Positions 28,002 through 38,337 of a stretch of DNA of 64,000 bases are shown in pieces; position 1 is the stretch's first letter; each line of letters opens with the position of its first letter. The position numbers and the translations under genes are program-made. Where the stretch lies: NCBI RefSeq assembly GCF_027451485.1, contig NZ_DAIDJE010000044.1:1-64000 (forward strand). Reading direction: 5' to 3'. The notes under the pieces are model-generated. The model made no database searches. It saw nothing but the letters and a program-made list of their open reading frames with translations, and had not been told where the DNA came from. This stretch comes from Bradyrhizobium sp. (GTDB lineage Bacteria; Pseudomonadota; Alphaproteobacteria; Rhizobiales; Xanthobacteraceae).

Positions 28002-28775
28002 ATGGCGATCAAATGGCGCAGCCGCAATCATTTCAATCGGTTGAAAGCATCTCGTATGTGGGGAGGCCGCCTGCTGCCAGGGCCCATCTTGCGAAGTTCG
28101 TGCGCCATCGCAGCAGCCATCTTCACGAACTTCGGAAGATCGCGGGCACAGGCAGACTTATCGAATCCAGTTCTGCTTTATCGATCTGAAGTCCCTGATC
28201 GAATCCGCCGCTCTTGGTGGAGGGATTGCAGGTCCGCGGTCCTGGCGTGTTTGGGAACGTTCGTTCTCCTCGCCGCCATGACCGTTCATCGACCGGCCGC
28301 GGCACAGGCCAATTTCGACCGGCCGGGCGGCGACTATCTGAGTTTGCCGGTGGCTTCGGGCGATCCGGCGGAGTGCGCGCTGGTTTGCGAGCGGGACCGC
28401 CGCTGCCGCGCCTGGAGCTTCAACTACCCGAACGAGACGTCTCACGCGGCGGTCTGCTGGCTCAAGAACAGTGTGCCCGCGCGCGTCGCGGATGACTGTT
28501 GCGTGTCAGGGGTGCGCGGCGCCGGCGTGCTGGAAACGCGTAATGGCGCAATCGAGACCTCGATCGATCGCGCAGGTGGCGATTACCGCACTTTCGAACT
28601 CAAGCGCGGCGACCGGGATGAGGTCTGCAAGGCAGCGTGCGCAGCCGACAACAAATGCCGAGCATGGACCTACGCGCGCGCGGGTTATGTCGGCCGAGAA
28701 CCTCACTGTTATTTGAAGAAGGAGATCAAGCCACCGCGACGCAGGCCCGGCTTTATCTCCGGTGTGGTCAGGTAA
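28002..28775 (+). CDS. exported protein with two PAN/apple domains
   Basis: This protein has a hydrophobic export segment (AVLACLGTFVLLAAMTVHRPAAA) before the mature start NFDRPGGD. Two tandem PAN/apple domains follow, each with the pattern RPGGDY or RAGGDY, C(3)C and CRAWS/CRAWTY, so the cysteines pair into disulfides. The start is uncertain: the ATG at 28002 leaves about 70 residues before the hydrophobic segment, and 28056 is the other in-frame ATG. PAN domains bind proteins or sugars; the partner is unknown. It lies just upstream of the thioredoxin gene. Confidence 0.75.
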   Translation: MAIKWRSRNHFNRLKASRMWGGRLLPGPILRSSCAIAAAIFTNFGRSRAQADLSNPVLLYRSEVPDRIRRSWWRDCRSAVLACLGTFVLLAAMTVHRPAAAQANFDRPGGDYLSLPVASGDPAECALVCERDRRCRAWSFNYPNETSHAAVCWLKNSVPARVADDCCVSGVRGAGVLETRNGAIETSIDRAGGDYRTFELKRGDRDEVCKAACAADNKCRAWTYARAGYVGREPHCYLKKEIKPPRRRPGFISGVVR

Positions 28776-28853
28776 CATTGCGCTCCTCTGCGGCGTAACA
28801 ACGCTAGCCGCTCAAGCCTCAAAGAGAAGGCAGGGCAAACCACGGAGCTGACG

Positions 28854-29258
28854 ATGATCATCACGCGCAGGTTTTTGAACGGGGCATTGGTTGCAGGCGC
28901 CTTGGCGGTCGTTGCGCCCTTGGCGGCCTCCAGGGCGAATTCGGCGGTGCCGTTTTCCACCGATGCGTTCAAGGCCGCCCAGGCGGCCGGCAGTCCGATC
29001 CTGGTCGAAATCCACGCCGACTGGTGTCCGACCTGCAAAGCGCAGAAGCCCATTCTCGACAAGCTGACGGCTGAGCCGAAGTTCAGGGACCTGAAAATCT
29101 TCCGTGTCGATTTCGATGCCCAAAAACCGGCGGTCAAGGCGTTCGGCGCACGAATGCAGTCAACCTTGATCGTCTTCAAGGGCAACACGGAGCAGGGACG
29201 CTCTGTCGGCGACACCAAGGAAGCCTCAATCGCAGCCCTGCTCGACAAGAGCCTTTGA
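28854..29258 (+). CDS. exported thioredoxin-family protein
   Basis: This 134-residue thioredoxin-fold protein has an N-terminal export signal (MIITRRFLNGALVAG to SRANS). The active site is DWCPTCKAQ, with Cys58 and Cys61. The cis-Pro position has been lost from the usual motif (MQSTLIVFKG in place of a PT pair). It probably acts as a periplasmic thiol-disulfide reductant. The ccdA gene follows, which would supply electrons from cytoplasmic thioredoxin across the membrane, so the two likely work together. Confidence 0.85.
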   Translation: MIITRRFLNGALVAGALAVVAPLAASRANSAVPFSTDAFKAAQAAGSPILVEIHADWCPTCKAQKPILDKLTAEPKFRDLKIFRVDFDAQKPAVKAFGARMQSTLIVFKGNTEQGRSVGDTKEASIAALLDKSL

Positions 29259-29425
29259 TACCAGTGGAGCGGATTTGAAATTCGCTGCCCGCCGAGCCGC
29301 AAGCTCGTTAAGCCAATGTCACATCCTAAACTCCACCAGAAAAATATGGCTTGTGGTCCTTTGATTCTGACATTCGCAAAGCGACCGCTGAGAGGGGATG
29401 CGAATGTTGGAATCGGACCACTAGC

Positions 29426-30142
29426 GTGACCGCGCTTGCTCTGGCCTTCGCGGCGGGGATCCTGTCGATCCTGTCGCCATGTGTGTTGCCGCTCGTGCCG
29501 ATCGTGCTTGGCGCGGCGGTGACTGCGCACCCCTTCGGCGCTGTGGCTTTGGCCGCGGGGCTGGCGTTATCGTTCACCGGGCTTGGCCTGATGCTCGCAC
29601 TGGCGGGATTTGGGCTGGGCATCGATGCCGGCACGTTCCGCTTCGCAGCGGCTGCCGTGATGATCGCGCTGGGCGCGATCCTTGTGGTTCCCTCATGGCA
29701 GGCACGGCTTGCGAGCGCTGGCGGTCCGGTTTCGGCCTGGGCCGATCGCCGCCTCGGCGGATTTGCTTCGTCAAGCCTTGCGGGCCAGATCGCGATCGGC
29801 CTGTTGCTGGGTGCGGTGTGGTCGCCATGCGTCGGCCCCACGCTTGGAGCGGCGTCCCTTCTGGCTTCCCAGGGCCACGATCTGACGAGGGTTGGCCTCA
29901 CGATGGGGGCGTTCGGCATCGGCGCCGGCATGCCGCTGGTTCTGCTTGGGCTTCTCTCCCGCGCAACCTTGATGCGAATGCGCGGCAATCTGATGTCGGC
30001 CGGCAAGCTCGGCAAGGCTCTGTTGGGCGCGGCGTTTATCGTCATTGGCCTTGCAATCGTCAGCGGCGCCGACAAGCGAGTCGAGGCAGCGCTGGTCGAG
30101 GCCTCGCCTCAATGGCTGACCGACTTGACGACATCTTTTTGA
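29426..30142 (+). CDS. ccdA: CcdA-like transmembrane thiol-electron carrier
   Basis: This inner-membrane protein has about 238 residues and six helices. The N-terminus reads LALAFAAGILSILSPCVLPLVPIV, with the Cys of the first redox helix. The second Cys lies in GAVWSPCVGPTLGAAS, so the pair of the CcdA/DsbD-beta fold is complete. The GTG at 29426 is chosen because the family begins at this helix; earlier in-frame starts add unrelated sequence. It passes electrons to extracytoplasmic thiol proteins, most obviously the thioredoxin encoded upstream. Confidence 0.85.
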   Translation: MTALALAFAAGILSILSPCVLPLVPIVLGAAVTAHPFGAVALAAGLALSFTGLGLMLALAGFGLGIDAGTFRFAAAAVMIALGAILVVPSWQARLASAGGPVSAWADRRLGGFASSSLAGQIAIGLLLGAVWSPCVGPTLGAASLLASQGHDLTRVGLTMGAFGIGAGMPLVLLGLLSRATLMRMRGNLMSAGKLGKALLGAAFIVIGLAIVSGADKRVEAALVEASPQWLTDLTTSF

Positions 30143-30168
30143 GCCCACGTGCGTCTGGATGAGCGACA

Positions 30169-30378
30169 ATGCAACTGGAATCGAGGCTGACCTGCCCGAA
30201 ATGCGGCTTTCAGGCCACCGAGCAAATGCCGCTCGATGCCTGCCAGTTCTTTTATGAGTGCAAGGGATGCGGCGAAAAGCTGAAGCCGAAAGCCGGCGAT
30301 TGCTGCGTGTTCTGTTCTTACGGCTCAGCGCCGTGCCCGCCGGTCCAGCAGGACGGCGGGCGCAAATGCTGCGGCTAA
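30169..30378 (+). CDS. GDCCVxC-domain small Cys-rich protein
   Basis: This 69-residue protein has 11 cysteines. It carries CPKC (9-12), CKGC (31-34), the family motif GDCCVFC (43-49), C56 and a terminal CC. The pattern is that of the GDCCVxC small proteins, some of which in other genomes carry selenocysteine in the motif; here all positions are Cys. Two CxxC pairs suggest metal (Zn or Cu/Hg) binding. It follows ccdA by 26 bases. The function is unknown; metal or thiol handling with the upstream redox genes is inferred. Confidence 0.82.
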   Translation: MQLESRLTCPKCGFQATEQMPLDACQFFYECKGCGEKLKPKAGDCCVFCSYGSAPCPPVQQDGGRKCCG

Positions 30379-30386
30379 CCCCGCCC

Positions 30387-31157
30387 TCAATGCACCGATG
30401 TGAAGAATCGGGCGAGGCGGAAGCCGGACAACCACGTCCAGACCGGCTGCTCGCGGATGCCGAGATCCCATGAGCCGATCACGGCGTCAGCGCGGCCGAC
30501 CAAATCGTCGATCGGCAACAGGCCGACGCCGCCATCGCGAAGCGGTACGCGGCTGTCGGCCGAATTGTCGCGGTTGTCGCCCATCACGAACAGACAGCCG
30601 GGCGGCACCGTGACCTCCTGTGTGTTATCGAGGCGGCCGTTGTCGCGAAGCTTGAAGATTGCATGGCTGACGCCGCCGGGCAGCGTCTCGATGTAGCGCC
30701 TTGCCGGTTCATATTCGCCGCGCTCGTCCTCCACCTGCCCGATTCCGTCCGGCTTGAGCGAAGCCGCACGGTCGTTGATGAACAGTTGGCCCTGGCGCAT
30801 CTGGATGCGGTCGCCGGGAATTCCAACCACCCGCTTGACCCAGGCTTGCGAGCGATCGCCGGGCCAGCGAAACACCACGACATCGCCGCGCTTGGGCGGA
30901 CTGCCGAACACGCGGCCGGTTTCCGGCAAATTGATCTGAATCGGCAGCGAAGCGGTGCCGTAGCCGTAAGGGAATTTCGAAGCCAGCAGCGCATCGCCGA
31001 TCATCAGCGTCGGCTCCATGGAGCCCGACGGCACATAGAACGGTTCGGCGATCGCGCCCTTGGCCAGGAAAACCAGTCCGAGCGCTGCCGCGAATTGCAG
31101 CAGTTGAGCTCCCCAGCCCCGCGCACGCTTGGCGATCGTTTGCCGTTCCATCGTCAT
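30387..31157 (-). CDS. lepB: signal peptidase I
   Basis: This membrane serine-lysine protease removes Sec signal peptides. It has 256 residues. A single N-terminal helix (QFAAALGLVFLAKGAIA) precedes the catalytic Ser46 in PSGSMEPTL. The Lys base lies in WVKRVVGIPGD, and the box GDNRDNSADSR identifies the family. Length is usual for alphaproteobacterial LepB with one N-terminal anchor. It shares four bases with the upstream tldD stop, so the pair is translated together. Secondary, non-housekeeping LepB copies exist, and I cannot exclude that this is one. Confidence 0.92.
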   Translation of the reverse strand: MTMERQTIAKRARGWGAQLLQFAAALGLVFLAKGAIAEPFYVPSGSMEPTLMIGDALLASKFPYGYGTASLPIQINLPETGRVFGSPPKRGDVVVFRWPGDRSQAWVKRVVGIPGDRIQMRQGQLFINDRAASLKPDGIGQVEDERGEYEPARRYIETLPGGVSHAIFKLRDNGRLDNTQEVTVPPGCLFVMGDNRDNSADSRVPLRDGGVGLLPIDDLVGRADAVIGSWDLGIREQPVWTWLSGFRLARFFTSVH

Positions 31158-32575
31158 GAACCGGTTCCTCCAACAGTAATGCGTTCCATCCGCAGCGTCG
31201 GCTGGCCGACGCCGACCGGGACGCCTTGGCCGTTCTTGCCACAGGTGCCGATCCCTGTGTCGAGCGCGAGGTCGTTGCCGACCATCGTGATGCGATGCAG
31301 GTCGGTTGGTCCATTGCCGATCAGCATCGCGCCTTTCAAGGGCGCGCCAACCTTGCCGTTCTCAATGCGGTAGGCCTCGGTGCACTGAAATACGTATTTG
31401 CCGGAGGTGATATCGACCTGGCCGCCGCCGAAATTGGCGGCGAAAATGCCGTTCTTCACCGAGGCGAGGATTTCCGCCGGATCGCGGCCGCCGGACAGCA
31501 TGTAGGTGTTGGTCATGCGCGGCATCGGCACGTGGGCATAGCCCTGGCGGCGTCCGTTGCCGGTCGGCTTCATGTTCATCAGGCGCGCGTTCTGGCGGTC
31601 CTGCATGTATCCGACGAGGATGCCGTCCTCGATCAGCACAGTGCGGTTGGTCGGCGTGCCCTCGTCATCGATCGAAAGCGAACCTCGGCGCGAAGCCATG
31701 GTGCCGTCATCGACCACGGTGACGCCCTTGGCCGCGACCTGCTGGCCCATCAGCCCGGCGAAGGCGCTCGTCTTCTTTCGGTTGAAGTCGCCTTCGAGCC
31801 CGTGGCCGACGGCTTCGTGCAGCATCACGCCGGGCCAGCCCGCCCCTAACACGACGTCCATTTCGCCAGCGGGGGCCGGCACCGATTCCAGATTAACCAG
31901 CGCCTCGCGGATCGCGCCATCGGCGGCCTCGCGCCAGGCCTTGGTGTCGATGAAGCGGGCATAGCCTTCGCGGCCACCATAGCCTCTCGAGCCGCTTTCC
32001 TGACGGTCGCCCTGGCCGGCTACGACAGAGATATTCACCCGGACCAGCGGGCGGATGTCGCGGTAGCTTTCACCATCGGGACGCAGGATCTCGACCACTT
32101 GCCACGTGGCGCCAAGGCTGACCGTCACCTGCCGCACCCGCGGCTCCTTGTCGCGGACGTAAGCATCGATTTCGGCGAGCAGCTTGACCTTGGCCTCAAA
32201 TCCGGGGGCGTCCAGGGGGTTCTCATCGCCATAAAGCCGGACATTGGTGTGCGGCGGGGCTGCGGCAAACGTCCCGCTGTAGCCGCCGCGGACGGCGGCC
32301 ACGGCGTCCGCGGCACGCATAAGGGCCGGCAGCGAGACGTCGGAAGAGTGCGCATAGCCGACCGCATCATCCTTCACGGCGCGCAAGCCGAACCCCTGGC
32401 TGGTGTCGTAAGTCGCCTGCTTCAGCCGCCCGTTGTCGAACATCAGGGCTTCGGTCTGGCTGTATTCCAGGAACAACTCGCCATCGTCGGCGCCTTTCAG
32501 GCCCCGCGTGATCTGCTGGCGGACAGAATCGCGGTCAAGATTGGCGCGATCGAGAAGCGAGGTGGGGGGCGTCAT
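31154..32575 (-). CDS. tldD: TldD metalloprotease subunit
   Basis: This 473-residue protein is the catalytic TldD half of the TldD/TldE (PmbA) proteolytic complex. The zinc motif HEAVGH sits in MLHEAVGHGLEGD near residue 254. It is preceded by a large N-terminal domain, and the conserved end includes GGGQVDITSGKYVFQCTEAY. The complex processes modified peptides and degrades unfolded peptides in the cytoplasm. No tldE gene is in the window. ATG at 32575. It overlaps lepB by four bases, an unusual pair of protease genes. Confidence 0.93.
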   Translation of the reverse strand: MTPPTSLLDRANLDRDSVRQQITRGLKGADDGELFLEYSQTEALMFDNGRLKQATYDTSQGFGLRAVKDDAVGYAHSSDVSLPALMRAADAVAAVRGGYSGTFAAAPPHTNVRLYGDENPLDAPGFEAKVKLLAEIDAYVRDKEPRVRQVTVSLGATWQVVEILRPDGESYRDIRPLVRVNISVVAGQGDRQESGSRGYGGREGYARFIDTKAWREAADGAIREALVNLESVPAPAGEMDVVLGAGWPGVMLHEAVGHGLEGDFNRKKTSAFAGLMGQQVAAKGVTVVDDGTMASRRGSLSIDDEGTPTNRTVLIEDGILVGYMQDRQNARLMNMKPTGNGRRQGYAHVPMPRMTNTYMLSGGRDPAEILASVKNGIFAANFGGGQVDITSGKYVFQCTEAYRIENGKVGAPLKGAMLIGNGPTDLHRITMVGNDLALDTGIGTCGKNGQGVPVGVGQPTLRMERITVGGTGS

Positions 32576-32797
32576 GCGTGCTCCAATTTTTCGATTCGTT
32601 CCGCTCGGTCTATCATCCGCCTTGCGTCCGGAGCCTGTAAGGCTCGCGCAGCTTCGGATTGCCAGCCGAGCTTATCAAAACCTGCGCAGTGGTCGCCTTA
32701 CATCACCGTAACCCGGATGACGCGACTACTCCAAAATAGGCACGATAGCCTGCGAAGGGGAGGGGCGGGGGCATCCCGTCAAGCGGGGCACAACGTC

Positions 32798-33367
32798 TCA
32801 CGGCAATTTGTCATAGCCCTCGCCGAGCCCGTTCAGGCTGAGCGGGAAGCCGATACCCTCCTCGGGCGTCTCGAAGATGATGAACGTGGCGGTCTTGGCG
32901 CTTCGCAGTTGTCCCAATAACTTGTCGTCCAACACGACCTCGGCCACGCAGCCGTTGGGCAGGCATCGGACAAAGCCGGCGCGGCCGACGTCGACATTGT
33001 CGAGCTTCAGCCCGAGTCCGGACGGCAGAAGGACCCCGAGCGGCGCAACCACCCTCATCAGCCGGCTCTTCTGGTCGGCGGTCTTGAGCACAATGACGGT
33101 CAAGCCGGCATTGGAACGGTCCTCGGCCACGACGCTCTGGATCAGCGCGCATTGCTCGGCTTTCGCGCCCGGCGGGGTATCGCAGCGGATTTGCCAGTCG
33201 CCGTGGACCGAACGCACCGCGCCCTGGGCGAGAGCCGGCGCCGTCAGGCCGAACCAGCAAAAAATGACCAGGCTGGCCGCCATTCCAACAATTGATCGCA
33301 GGGCGAACGCGTGATCTCCCGGCTCGCGGCTCGGCGTGGAACTGGCCGGGTGTTTCGAAGGCCCCAT
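32798..33367 (-). CDS. IalB-family exported protein
   Basis: This invasion-associated locus B family protein has about 189 residues from the ATG at 33367; an in-frame earlier start adds 24 residues. A signal peptide lies at ASLVIFCWFGLTAPALAQ, followed by the mature start GAVRSVHGDWQIRCDTPPG. Conserved segments include CALIQSVV, PLGVLLPSGLGLKLD and the Cys pair of GFVRCLPNGCVAEV. IalB proteins are periplasmic or outer-membrane associated, and their biochemical role in non-pathogens is unknown. An AAGGA lies about nine bases upstream. It is divergent from the oxidase cluster. Confidence 0.82.
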   Translation of the reverse strand: MGPSKHPASSTPSREPGDHAFALRSIVGMAASLVIFCWFGLTAPALAQGAVRSVHGDWQIRCDTPPGAKAEQCALIQSVVAEDRSNAGLTVIVLKTADQKSRLMRVVAPLGVLLPSGLGLKLDNVDVGRAGFVRCLPNGCVAEVVLDDKLLGQLRSAKTATFIIFETPEEGIGFPLSLNGLGEGYDKLP

Positions 33368-33823
33368 CAGGGTCGATTCCTTGATATTTCTTTGGCTTGA
33401 GTGGTTGGCAACTTGGCCGCGACCCGACTGATACGGCAAATGACGGCGCCATGAAGGCTGTCTTATTTCACCGGAGCCGAATCCACCAACGAATCAGGTC
33501 CCGCAAGAGGAACATTTCCGTGCCTACATCCGGTAATCCGCCTGTCAAGCCATCGCCCGTCTGAAGGCGGAAATTTCGGCGGATTTTCCGTAAAAATGCC
33601 ACCTGCTCACATTTGCGGGTGATGCGCGCTGATAGGCCGCACTACTGCATTGCGATGCCCGTAGAATTATGGTTTGAGAAGCTGGAAATTGAATTATTCC
33701 AGCAAGCTGGCCCTATATGCTTCCAAAGTGCATGCCAAGGCCATCTGTCAGGGTCGGATTGCTCGCCCATTCTTTGCCTGCGGCGGAATGTACGAGGGTT
33801 TCATCGAAGGGAGCGGAAGCGAC
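33368..33823. other. 456-base gap before coxB, no supported gene
   Basis: This is the leader of the cytochrome oxidase cluster, and also the promoter region of the minus-strand IalB gene. It holds short overlapping reading frames without a ribosome site. The inverted match AAATTTCGGCGGATTTT near 33569 could be an operator but is weak. GGGAGCGG lies about nine bases before the coxB ATG. I see no convincing promoter or RNA gene. Confidence 0.5.
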
Positions 33824-34666
33824 ATGAATATGTCGAAGGGCAGGGTGGCCCGGTGCGGAGCGGGTCTGGCGGTCGCTGGCGCCGCGATGTTGGCGAGCGG
33901 CGCGGCATTGGCGGCAAAACTGGGGCAGCCCTCGCCGTGGGAGATCGGCCTTCAGCCGTCGGGCTCGCCGGTGATGGACAACATCACCTGGTTTCATAAT
34001 TTCCTGTTGGTCCTGATCACCGCCATCACGCTCTTCGTGCTGGCGTTGCTTGTCATCGTCATCGTGAAGTTCAACGCTCGAGCAAATCCTGTGCCCTCCC
34101 GGACCACCCACAACACCCTGATCGAGGTGGCGTGGACGTTGGTCCCGGTGCTGATCCTGGTGGGTATCGCGGTGCCATCGTTCCGCTTGCTGTTCCAGGA
34201 ACTCGACGTTCCGAAGGCGGACCTGACCGTCAAGGTGACCGGCAAGCAGTGGTACTGGAGCTACGCCTATCCCGACAACGGCAAGTTCGAATTCGATTCG
34301 CTCCTGTCGAAAGACAAGCAGCCGCGGCTGCTCGGGGTTGATAATGAAATGGTCGTGCCGGTAAACAAGGTCGTCCGGGTGCAAATCACCGGCGCCGATG
34401 TGATCCACTCCTTCGCGGTGCCGGCGTTCGGCATCAAGATCGACGCCATTCCCGGCCGCCTCAACGAAACCTGGTTCAAGGCCGAGAAGACCGGCATGTA
34501 TTACGGCCAGTGCTCGCAGCTATGCGGCAAGGACCACGCCTTCATGCCGATTGCAGTGCACGTGCTGACCGACCAGGAGTTCGCGGCCTGGGTTGAGGGC
34601 GCCAAGAAGAAGTTTGCCGCCAATCCGGGCAATGAGTTCGCCTCGGCTGGCACGACAGCGCAGTGA
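33824..34666 (+). CDS. coxB: cytochrome c oxidase subunit II
   Basis: This is the Cu(A)-bearing subunit of an aa3-type terminal oxidase, 280 residues. An N-terminal signal (MNMSKGRVAR to GAALAA) precedes two transmembrane helices (ITWFHNFLLVLITAITLFVL and TLVPVLILVGIAVPSF). The periplasmic cupredoxin domain carries the Cu(A) site: His in DVIHSF and CSQLCGKDHAFMP. The ATG at 33824 puts the signal at the terminus; longer in-frame starts exist. It accepts electrons from cytochrome c and heads the cox operon. Confidence 0.95.
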   Translation: MNMSKGRVARCGAGLAVAGAAMLASGAALAAKLGQPSPWEIGLQPSGSPVMDNITWFHNFLLVLITAITLFVLALLVIVIVKFNARANPVPSRTTHNTLIEVAWTLVPVLILVGIAVPSFRLLFQELDVPKADLTVKVTGKQWYWSYAYPDNGKFEFDSLLSKDKQPRLLGVDNEMVVPVNKVVRVQITGADVIHSFAVPAFGIKIDAIPGRLNETWFKAEKTGMYYGQCSQLCGKDHAFMPIAVHVLTDQEFAAWVEGAKKKFAANPGNEFASAGTTAQ

Positions 34667-34750
34667 TCCGGACGGGCGGCCTTCTGAGGGCGGTCCGCAA
34701 TTCATCTTCGGGGTGCGCTTCAAGGGGCGAGGGATCCGAAGGTCTTCTAA

Positions 34751-36394
<1,644 letters not shown>

Positions 36395-36445
36395 TGAGAC
36401 ACGCGGCGCGTCAGGCGCCGCGTCCCTGCAAGGAAGAAAGTCGTC

Positions 36446-37384
36446 TTGTCGGTCGTTGATCACTCAGGCATCGAACTGTCACCGCGGATTTCGGAAGCCG
36501 ACGTCGCCGATTACGTCGCACTTCTGAAGCCGCGGGTGATGTCCCTCGTCATTTTCACCGCGCTCGTCGGCCTCTTTATCGCACCGGTCCATGTGCACCC
36601 GGTGCTGGCTTTCACGTCCATTCTCTGCATTGCCGTCGGCGCAGGCGCGTCCGGCGCACTGAACATGTGGTACGAGGGCGACATCGATGCCCTGATGTCG
36701 CGCACAGCGAACCGGCCGATCCCGCGCGGCCGGATCACTCCGCCGGAAGCCGCCGCTTTCGGCATGACGCTCGCCTTCTTTTCGGTGATGACGCTGGGCA
36801 TTCTCGTCAACTGGGTCGCCGGTGCGTTGCTCGCATTCACGATCTTCTTCTACGTCGTTATCTACACGATCGCGCTCAAGCGCTGGACCGCGCAGAACAT
36901 CGTGATCGGCGGGGCGGCGGGCGCCCTTCCGCCGGTGGTGGCCTGGGCGGCGGCCACAGGTTCGCTCTCGGTGGAACCGCTATTGTTGTTCCTGATCATC
37001 TTTTTCTGGACTCCGCCGCATTTCTGGGCGCTGGCGTTGTTTCGCAGCGAGGATTACGCCCGTGCCGGCGTTCCGATGCTGCCGGTGGTCGCTGGACCCG
37101 ATGCGACGCGCTTGCAGATCCTGCTCTACACAATCGTGCTGGTTGCGGTGGCGCTGGCGCCTTGGCCCCTCGGCTATTTCGATGCGCTCTATGGCATCAC
37201 CTCGCTTATCCTGGGCGGCGTCATGCTGGCGCTTGCGGCCAACGTCTACCGCCTGCGGGAGGGCCGCGAAGCCGCGCGCGCCACGCGCAGGCTTTTCGCG
37301 TTCTCGATTCTTTATCTGTTTTCGCTGTTTGCGACCCTTTTGATCGAGGTCGTGGTCCGCGCCCTCGTCCCGTCGATCTGGTAA
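36446..37384 (+). CDS. ctaB: protoheme IX farnesyltransferase (haem O synthase)
   Basis: This inner-membrane UbiA-family prenyltransferase, 312 residues and about nine helices, converts haem B to haem O for the oxidase. The first Asp-rich motif is [19 protein letters not shown] near residues 72-90, followed by the conserved PRGR. The second half carries [16 protein letters not shown] start at 36446 is used; AAGGAAG lies about nine bases upstream and the next residues ([10 protein letters not shown]) fit the family. It lies in the cox operon between coxA and a small coxF-like gene. Confidence 0.95.
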   Translation: MSVVDHSGIELSPRISEADVADYVALLKPRVMSLVIFTALVGLFIAPVHVHPVLAFTSILCIAVGAGASGALNMWYEGDIDALMSRTANRPIPRGRITPPEAAAFGMTLAFFSVMTLGILVNWVAGALLAFTIFFYVVIYTIALKRWTAQNIVIGGAAGALPPVVAWAAATGSLSVEPLLLFLIIFFWTPPHFWALALFRSEDYARAGVPMLPVVAGPDATRLQILLYTIVLVAVALAPWPLGYFDALYGITSLILGGVMLALAANVYRLREGREAARATRRLFAFSILYLFSLFATLLIEVVVRALVPSIW

Positions 37385-37400
37385 GGCGCATGTCAAGGCA

Positions 37401-37565
37401 ATGGCCGGCAACGATAGACCAGACGGAATTGTTCTCACCGAGGCGCAGAAAAAAAGCCGCCGCCGCCGGTCGATCGCAATTGCGCTCGCGCTCGGCGTCC
37501 TGGTCGTCCTGTTTTTCGCGGTCACCATCGTCAAGGGGCCGGCCGTGCTAGTGCGGCCGTTGTAG
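37401..37565 (+). CDS. small single-helix CoxF-like protein
   Basis: This open frame of 54 residues starts at an ATG that follows AAGG by three bases. It has a polar N-terminus ([19 protein letters not shown]), an arginine run RRRR and one transmembrane helix ([21 protein letters not shown]), ending PLxVRPL-like with VLVRPL. The topology is a single-pass small membrane protein. Many alphaproteobacteria have such a gene (coxF) at exactly this place between ctaB and ctaG. It ends three bases before ctaG. A role in oxidase assembly is inferred from position only. Confidence 0.75.
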   Translation: MAGNDRPDGIVLTEAQKKSRRRRSIAIALALGVLVVLFFAVTIVKGPAVLVRPL

Positions 37566-37568
37566 GAC

Positions 37569-38234
37569 ATGGCGAACCAGCCCAACCAGTTCAATCAGCG
37601 TCAGCCTTTCCCCGGCGAGAAGATGACCTCGCCGCTCCGCGGCCTGCGGCGCGACGCCATGGTGGCGGCAACTTGCGGCTTCGTGGTGGCGCTGATGGTC
37701 GGGGCTGCTTACGCGGCGGTGCCATTCTATAACTGGTTCTGCCGCACCACCGGCTTTAATGGCACAACGCAGGTGGCAATCTCGGCCCCGAGCGGAGCGC
37801 CGCTCGATCGCAAAGTTACCGTTCGCTTCGATTCCAACGTCGCCGGCGGTCTGCCCTGGAAGTTCGAGCCGGAGCAGAACGAAGTCGAGGTCAGGATCGG
37901 CGAAGTCAAAACCGTATTCTACAGGGTGACGAACCGGTCCGCGCGCACCACCACCGGGCAGGCGGCCTACAACGTCGCGCCGCTGACGGTTGGCTCCTAT
38001 TTCGAGAAGATCAACTGCTTCTGCTTCACCGAACAGACCATGGAGCCAGGCGAAACGCGCGACATGCCGGTCGTTTTCTATGTGGATCCCTCGATTGTCA
38101 AAGACAGCGAGAACGACACGCTGAACACCATTACACTGTCCTACACGTTCTATCCCCTCCGTGAGTCCGCGATGAAGCCACTGGCTTCCGGTGAGGCGAA
38201 AAACTCGGGCCGCGGCGAAGAGGGTGAACTTTGA
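37569..38234 (+). CDS. ctaG: cytochrome c oxidase assembly protein CtaG/Cox11
   Basis: This copper chaperone, 221 residues, delivers Cu(B) to subunit I. One N-terminal helix ([28 protein letters not shown]) anchors it, with the soluble domain in the periplasm. The copper motif is [15 protein letters not shown], with CFC near residue 152, and the fold ends in ITLSYTFY. This matches the Cox11/CtaG family. It sits three bases after the small coxF-like gene. Loss of the CFC cysteines normally abolishes oxidase activity; both are present. Confidence 0.95.
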   Translation: MANQPNQFNQRQPFPGEKMTSPLRGLRRDAMVAATCGFVVALMVGAAYAAVPFYNWFCRTTGFNGTTQVAISAPSGAPLDRKVTVRFDSNVAGGLPWKFEPEQNEVEVRIGEVKTVFYRVTNRSARTTTGQAAYNVAPLTVGSYFEKINCFCFTEQTMEPGETRDMPVVFYVDPSIVKDSENDTLNTITLSYTFYPLRESAMKPLASGEAKNSGRGEEGEL

Positions 38235-38337
38235 GGAGAGTACGCCTTGGCCGGTAACTCCCGGCCGAACGCGAAGTTTTGAATTTGGACGTTGAGACGA
38301 CGCGGCCGGGCAGGCCGCTCTAACGGAGAGACCGAAA

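Noticed and set aside
28776-28853. separate small gene before the thioredoxin
   Set aside because: The 78-base gap has no start with a ribosome site and is too short for a convincing product.
33569-33590. operator before coxB
   Set aside because: The AAATTTCGGCGGATTTT match has only short arms and is too weak to call.
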